DNA from: Candidatus Mediterraneibacter merdigallinarum
Lineage (GTDB): Bacteria; Bacillota; Clostridia; Lachnospirales; Lachnospiraceae
Assembly: GCA_019117305.1 (NCBI GenBank)
Contig: DWZZ01000128.1
Span: 1 to 42,683, forward strand
Reading direction: 5' to 3'
Length of the DNA stretch: 42,683 bases
Shown here in pieces: positions 38,991 to 42,683 of the stretch. Within the stretch, counting starts at the first letter, position 1, and each line of letters starts with the position of its first letter. A model generated the notes under the pieces. That model was given only the letters and a program-made list of their open reading frames with translations. It made no database searches and was not told the origin of the DNA. Position numbers and translations under genes: made by a program.

Positions 38991-41900
38991 TTAAAAACAG
39001 AGACTTTTTATATCTTCCAGAATTTTCCGGATTGTCTCCAGAATATCTGTTCCGTTTTCTTTCACGTTCTTTCCTTTTTTCTCATAAAGGAAACAGGGAG
39101 GCTCTTCCGCCCGGAATCCAAGGTTGTTTCCATATCTTTTAAGGAGCCCCGGGATTTTCTGAGGATCAATTTTCGCCCGCTCATACATAATAAAACGTAT
39201 CTGACGTCCTTTCTGCTCCACGGCAGTCACATAAGCCGAATGAGCCAGACCTTTCAGAAGAGCAATATGCAGAAGCTGCTGCACCTTCTTTGGAATGTCT
39301 CCGAACCGGTCGATCAGTTCTTCCATCATATCGTCCATCTCTTCCTCTGTTTCGATAGCGGCGATTCTCTTGTAAATATCCAGTTTCTGGTACTCATTTT
39401 TAATATAGGATCCGGGAATATAAGCATCTACATTCAGATCCATTGTAGTTGTATAGATTTCCTCTTGCTCTCCGCCTTTAAGTTCTTTTACCGCTTCTCC
39501 CAGCATTTTGCAGTACAGATCATATCCCACCGCTTCCATATGGCCGCTCTGGGCTTCCCCAAGAAGATTTCCGGCGCCCCGGATCTCCAGATCCCGCATG
39601 GCTATTTTAATTCCCGACCCCAGATCAGTAAACTCCCGGATGGCCGCGAGCCGCTTTTCCGCTACTTCTTTGAGGAGCTTATCCCTTCGGTAAAGAAGAA
39701 AAGCATAAGCCATACGGCTGGATCGTCCCACCCGGCCACGAAGCTGGTAAAGCTGAGCCAGACCGAACCGGTCCGCATCCTGAATAATCATAGTATTGGC
39801 ATTCGGGATATCCAGCCCCGTTTCAATGATGGTTGTAGAAACAAGAACATCAATATCCCCGTTGATAAAGTCATACATGATGTCTTCCAGCTGTCTTTCA
39901 TTCATCTGACCGTGAGCGAAAGCCACATTGGCCTCCGGGAGCATTTTCTGGATCTTTCCCGCTACATCCGCAATATCGCTGACCCGGTTATATACATAAT
40001 ACACCTGCCCACCCCGGGAGAGTTCTCTTTCAATAGCTTCCCGGACCATCTCATCATTGTATTCCAGAACATATGTCTGAATCGGCATGCGATCCTGAGG
40101 CGCCTCCTCCAGTACGCTCATATCACGGATTCCGATCAGGCTCATATGAAGAGTCCGGGGAATGGGCGTGGCTGTCAGAGTCATTACATCTATATTTTCT
40201 CTGAGCTTTTTGATTTTTTCCTTATGTGTCACGCCAAACCGCTGCTCCTCGTCAATAATCAGAAGTCCCAGATCTTTATATCTTACATCTTTGGACAGCA
40301 CACGGTGAGTTCCGATTACAATATCAACCAGGCCCTTCTTCAGATCTTCCACCGTCTTTTTCTGCTGCTGCGCGCCTCGGAACCGGCACAGCAGATCGAT
40401 ACGAACAGGATAATCTTTCATCCGCTGGACAAAGGTATTGTAATGCTGCTGAGCCAGAATTGTCGTTGGAACCAGGTACACAACCTGCTTTCCTTCCTGA
40501 ACTGCCTTAAACGCTGCCCGGATAGCTATCTCTGTCTTTCCGTATCCCACATCTCCGCAGATCAGCCGGTCCATAATTTTCGTGCTTTCCATATCCCGCT
40601 TTGTATCCGCAATTGCCTGCATCTGATCTTCCGTCTCCTCAAAAGGAAACATTTCTTCAAATTCTTTCTGCCATACCGTATCCGGACCATATACAAAGCC
40701 CTCTGACTGCTGCCTTACGGCGTACAGTTCTACCAGATCTTTCGCCACCGCCTGTACAGCTTTTTTCACCTGGCTCTTTGTTTTTCCCCACTGGGCCGTT
40801 CCCAGTTTGTTCAGCTTTGGCTTCCTGCCGTCCGCTCCCGAATATTTCTGAATCAGGTCCATCTGCGCCACGGGAATATAGAGCACACCGCCTTCGGCGT
40901 AGGATATTTTCAGATAGTCCTTAACAACTTTGTCTACCTCTACCTTCTCAATCCCCTGATAAACGCCCACGCCGTGGTTTTCATGCACCACATAGTCGCC
41001 GGGTCTGAGTTCCGTAAAATCCTGAATCTTCTGCCCGTCATACCGTCTGCGCCGCTTCTTTTTCTTCTTTCTTCCAAAAATATCCGTCTCGGAAATCACG
41101 ACAAACTTCAGCATGGGATATTCATATCCTTCTGCCGCGTAGCCGTAGGAAACCATAATTTCACCGGGATTAACACACCGTTCCATATCTTCGCTGTAAA
41201 AACTGCTCAGATCATAATCCCGCAGATCTTCTGCCAGCCTCCTGGCCCGCGTCCTGGAACCGGACAGAAGCACCACCCGGCTGCCGCTGCGCTTCAAACG
41301 CTTCAGATCCCTTGTCAGCAGCTCAAAGCTGTTGTTGTACGGATTCACGCTCTTAGTCTGAATACTGTATGTCCGACTAATATGGAATTCCCCGCACTTT
41401 GACTCCAGCGTAGTACAGGCGATCCCTGAATACCGGTTCATTTTTTCTATAATCTCCCTGACCGGATATACAGTGAGAGCGCCTCCACCCGGATTCATCC
41501 CTGCCTCTTCCCGGTTCTGTCTGCTGTGAACATACTCTTCTTCCACATCATCCGCCTTTTCTTTCAGACGAATTGGCTCATCCAGGAAAAGCAGAGTTTT
41601 CTTTACGGGAAAATAATCCAAAAAGGAGACAGTTTTCATCTCTTCAGTCCAGTTTTCTGATGCGGGATAAATCTCTATTTCCTCCAGATTTTCCACAGAG
41701 CGCTGACTCTCCACATCAAAACTCCGGATGGAATCAATCTCATCCCCCCACAGTTCAATCCGCACCGGCATCTCTTCGGTCAACGGATAAATATCCAGAA
41801 TTCCGCCTCTTACCGCAAACTGTCCCGGGCCCTCGACCAGGCTTTCACGCTCATATCCCATGCCTGCAAGTCTGGTCTGAAGATCTGCATAATCTACCGT

Positions 41901-42338
41901 CTGTCCGTTCACCAGACGAATTTTCTGCTGCCGCACCGCTTCCGGGGCGGGAAGTCCGTCCAGAAAGGCGTCTATGGTAGTAATTACCGTAAGTTCCTCT
42001 CCCTCGTCTTTTTCAATCAGCGCGCGCAGAACTTCCATCCGCCGGCTGGTCAGCAGTTTTCCTTTAATATCCGCATAATAAAAGAGAAAATCCCGGGCCG
42101 GATACAGACAGACATTCTCATTTAAAAACCGATATTCTTCAAAAGCCTTTTTTGCTTTCTCCTCACCGGAAAAAGCGATGACCCGGTATTCCCAGCCATC
42201 GCAGAGCGCATACATCAGATGGGTTTTCTGCGAATTCACACATCCCGCAATCTGTATAAAACCTTCTTCTTTTCCTCTGTTTTTTACAATTTCCTGATAA
42301 TCCGCAAGCTCTGTCAGCGGAGATAGTAACGCCTGCAT
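38991..42338 (-). CDS. mfd: Transcription-repair coupling factor Mfd
   Basis: An 1115-residue protein that releases RNA polymerase stalled at DNA damage and recruits UvrA. The N-terminal UvrB-like region includes GYERESLVEGPGQFAVRGG; the CarD-like RNA-polymerase-binding domain is LRPGDYVVHENHGVGVYQG (near 455-473). The RecG-type translocase has GDVGYGKTEIAIRAAF (Walker A), LLIIDEEQRFG (Walker B), MTLTATPIPRTL and QLRGRVGRSSRMAYAFLLY; the C-terminal domain is intact. The start was set at MQALLSPLTELADY, preceded by AGAGGA and close to the usual Mfd beginning; the longest frame adds 19 charged residues. It follows pth by about 90 bases on the same strand. Confidence 0.97.
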   Translation of the reverse strand: MQALLSPLTELADYQEIVKNRGKEEGFIQIAGCVNSQKTHLMYALCDGWEYRVIAFSGEEKAKKAFEEYRFLNENVCLYPARDFLFYYADIKGKLLTSRRMEVLRALIEKDEGEELTVITTIDAFLDGLPAPEAVRQQKIRLVNGQTVDYADLQTRLAGMGYERESLVEGPGQFAVRGGILDIYPLTEEMPVRIELWGDEIDSIRSFDVESQRSVENLEEIEIYPASENWTEEMKTVSFLDYFPVKKTLLFLDEPIRLKEKADDVEEEYVHSRQNREEAGMNPGGGALTVYPVREIIEKMNRYSGIACTTLESKCGEFHISRTYSIQTKSVNPYNNSFELLTRDLKRLKRSGSRVVLLSGSRTRARRLAEDLRDYDLSSFYSEDMERCVNPGEIMVSYGYAAEGYEYPMLKFVVISETDIFGRKKKKKRRRRYDGQKIQDFTELRPGDYVVHENHGVGVYQGIEKVEVDKVVKDYLKISYAEGGVLYIPVAQMDLIQKYSGADGRKPKLNKLGTAQWGKTKSQVKKAVQAVAKDLVELYAVRQQSEGFVYGPDTVWQKEFEEMFPFEETEDQMQAIADTKRDMESTKIMDRLICGDVGYGKTEIAIRAAFKAVQEGKQVVYLVPTTILAQQHYNTFVQRMKDYPVRIDLLCRFRGAQQQKKTVEDLKKGLVDIVIGTHRVLSKDVRYKDLGLLIIDEEQRFGVTHKEKIKKLRENIDVMTLTATPIPRTLHMSLIGIRDMSVLEEAPQDRMPIQTYVLEYNDEMVREAIERELSRGGQVYYVYNRVSDIADVAGKIQKMLPEANVAFAHGQMNERQLEDIMYDFINGDIDVLVSTTIIETGLDIPNANTMIIQDADRFGLAQLYQLRGRVGRSSRMAYAFLLYRRDKLLKEVAEKRLAAIREFTDLGSGIKIAMRDLEIRGAGNLLGEAQSGHMEAVGYDLYCKMLGEAVKELKGGEQEEIYTTTMDLNVDAYIPGSYIKNEYQKLDIYKRIAAIETEEEMDDMMEELIDRFGDIPKKVQQLLHIALLKGLAHSAYVTAVEQKGRQIRFIMYERAKIDPQKIPGLLKRYGNNLGFRAEEPPCFLYEKKGKNVKENGTDILETIRKILEDIKSLCF

Positions 42339-42430
42339 ACTGATTCCTCTCTCCTGTTTTTCTTCTTCCTGTCCTTTCCGGACAAATCTTTTCAAAAATA
42401 TATTCCCGAACCGCCTTTTTCCCGGCCAGG

Positions 42431-42683
42431 TTATTCCATCTTCCGGTTATACCTGCTCATGGCGCCGCCAATATCTCCGGCGACAATCATCCGGGCTGCG
42501 TCAGCTGCCCGGTCAAATCCATCCTCCATCTGTGACTGTTCGGCTTTGCTGAAATGTCCCAGAACATAATCCGCCAGATCATATCCCGGCGGCTTCTCTC
42601 CAACTCCTACCCTGATCCTGGGGAATACCTGAGTTCCAAGATGTGCAATAATATTTTTTATCCCGTTGTGTCCCCCTGCACTT
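42431..42683 (-). CDS. pth: Peptidyl-tRNA hydrolase, 3' part (truncated by the window edge)
   Basis: The last 83 codons of pth run off the end of the window. The visible protein begins SAGGHNGIKNIIAHLGTQ, the conserved core region of Pth, followed by PRIRVGVGEKPPGYDLADYV and LGHFSKAEQ, and ends SRYNRKME. Pth frees tRNA from peptidyl-tRNA released by stalled ribosomes. The N-terminal half with the catalytic His lies outside the window. A pth-mfd order is common in Firmicutes and fits here. Confidence 0.95.
   Translation of the reverse strand, partial: SAGGHNGIKNIIAHLGTQVFPRIRVGVGEKPPGYDLADYVLGHFSKAEQSQMEDGFDRAADAARMIVAGDIGGAMSRYNRKME

Noticed and set aside
38943-40706. A 587-codon open frame on the plus strand
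   Set aside because: It is antisense to mfd, whose helicase motifs are all intact; the translation has no recognisable domain and is rich in Phe/Ser/His as expected of an antisense shadow.
1-42683. tRNA genes, CRISPR arrays, insertion sequences, attachment sites
   Set aside because: No direct-repeat arrays, transposase or integrase motifs, or tRNA cloverleaf with T-loop GGTTCGAATC-type sequence in a plausible setting were seen on either strand.

Overview
The window looks like chromosomal DNA of a Gram-positive gut anaerobe, most likely a member of the Lachnospiraceae (Clostridia). This is inferred from moderate GC, strong AGGAGG ribosome sites, TTGACA/TATAAT promoters, lipobox proteins, a luxS gene, a PurF of the Bacillus type with Fe-S cysteines, and families that I associate from memory with Lachnospiraceae (DUF5662, DUF5716/DUF5717-like, DUF1292). 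Almost all genes lie on the minus strand. No tRNA, rRNA, insertion sequence, prophage or CRISPR array was seen, and no gap between genes exceeds 300 bases.

Layout: (1) 41-1675, an ABC-F ATPase on the plus strand with its own terminator. (2) 6303-1718, a tight minus-strand operon: orphan RbsB-like sugar-binding lipoprotein, a GH13 debranching-enzyme relative that has lost its catalytic acids, DUF5662, luxS, and a histidine phosphatase. (3) 6404-10885: DUF1292, a short UvrD/PcrA helicase, gltX, and a Sir2-like protein lacking the catalytic His, with a palindrome across its promoter. (4) 10909-15281: an LRR_5 membrane protein, then purF-purB behind a structured leader. (5) 15300-17707: a three-gene polar amino-acid ABC transporter. 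(6) 17704-23128: three genes of unknown function (a roughly 1100-residue helical-repeat protein, an Hsp70/actin-like protein, a TPR-like protein). (7) 23218-27809: a GNAT enzyme and a MoxR-DUF58-transglutaminase set. (8) 27969-33706: ArsC/Spx-like protein, cytidylate-kinase-like protein, dihydropyrimidinase, two small envelope proteins, a YheO-like regulator and a PrsA-like lipoprotein. (9) 33768-38901: a seven-gene operon with a RanBP2-type zinc finger on a membrane anchor, three zinc-ribbon proteins, a PP2C phosphatase, a Ser/Thr kinase and a vWA protein. (10) 38991-42683: mfd and the 3' end of pth.

The strongest candidates for an undescribed system are the kinase/phosphatase/vWA/zinc-ribbon operon and the Hsp70-like/TPR/giant-protein operon. 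In the first, the kinase and a small zinc-ribbon protein end in nearly the same C-terminal peptide (FxxYFxTPGxL), which suggests a shared recognition tail. In the second, three unknown proteins resemble a divergent chaperone or scaffold machine. Two predicted pseudoenzymes (GH13-like and sirtuin-like) and the pairing of luxS with an orphan sugar-binding lipoprotein are further leads. All assignments come from reading motifs by eye; no database search was run.
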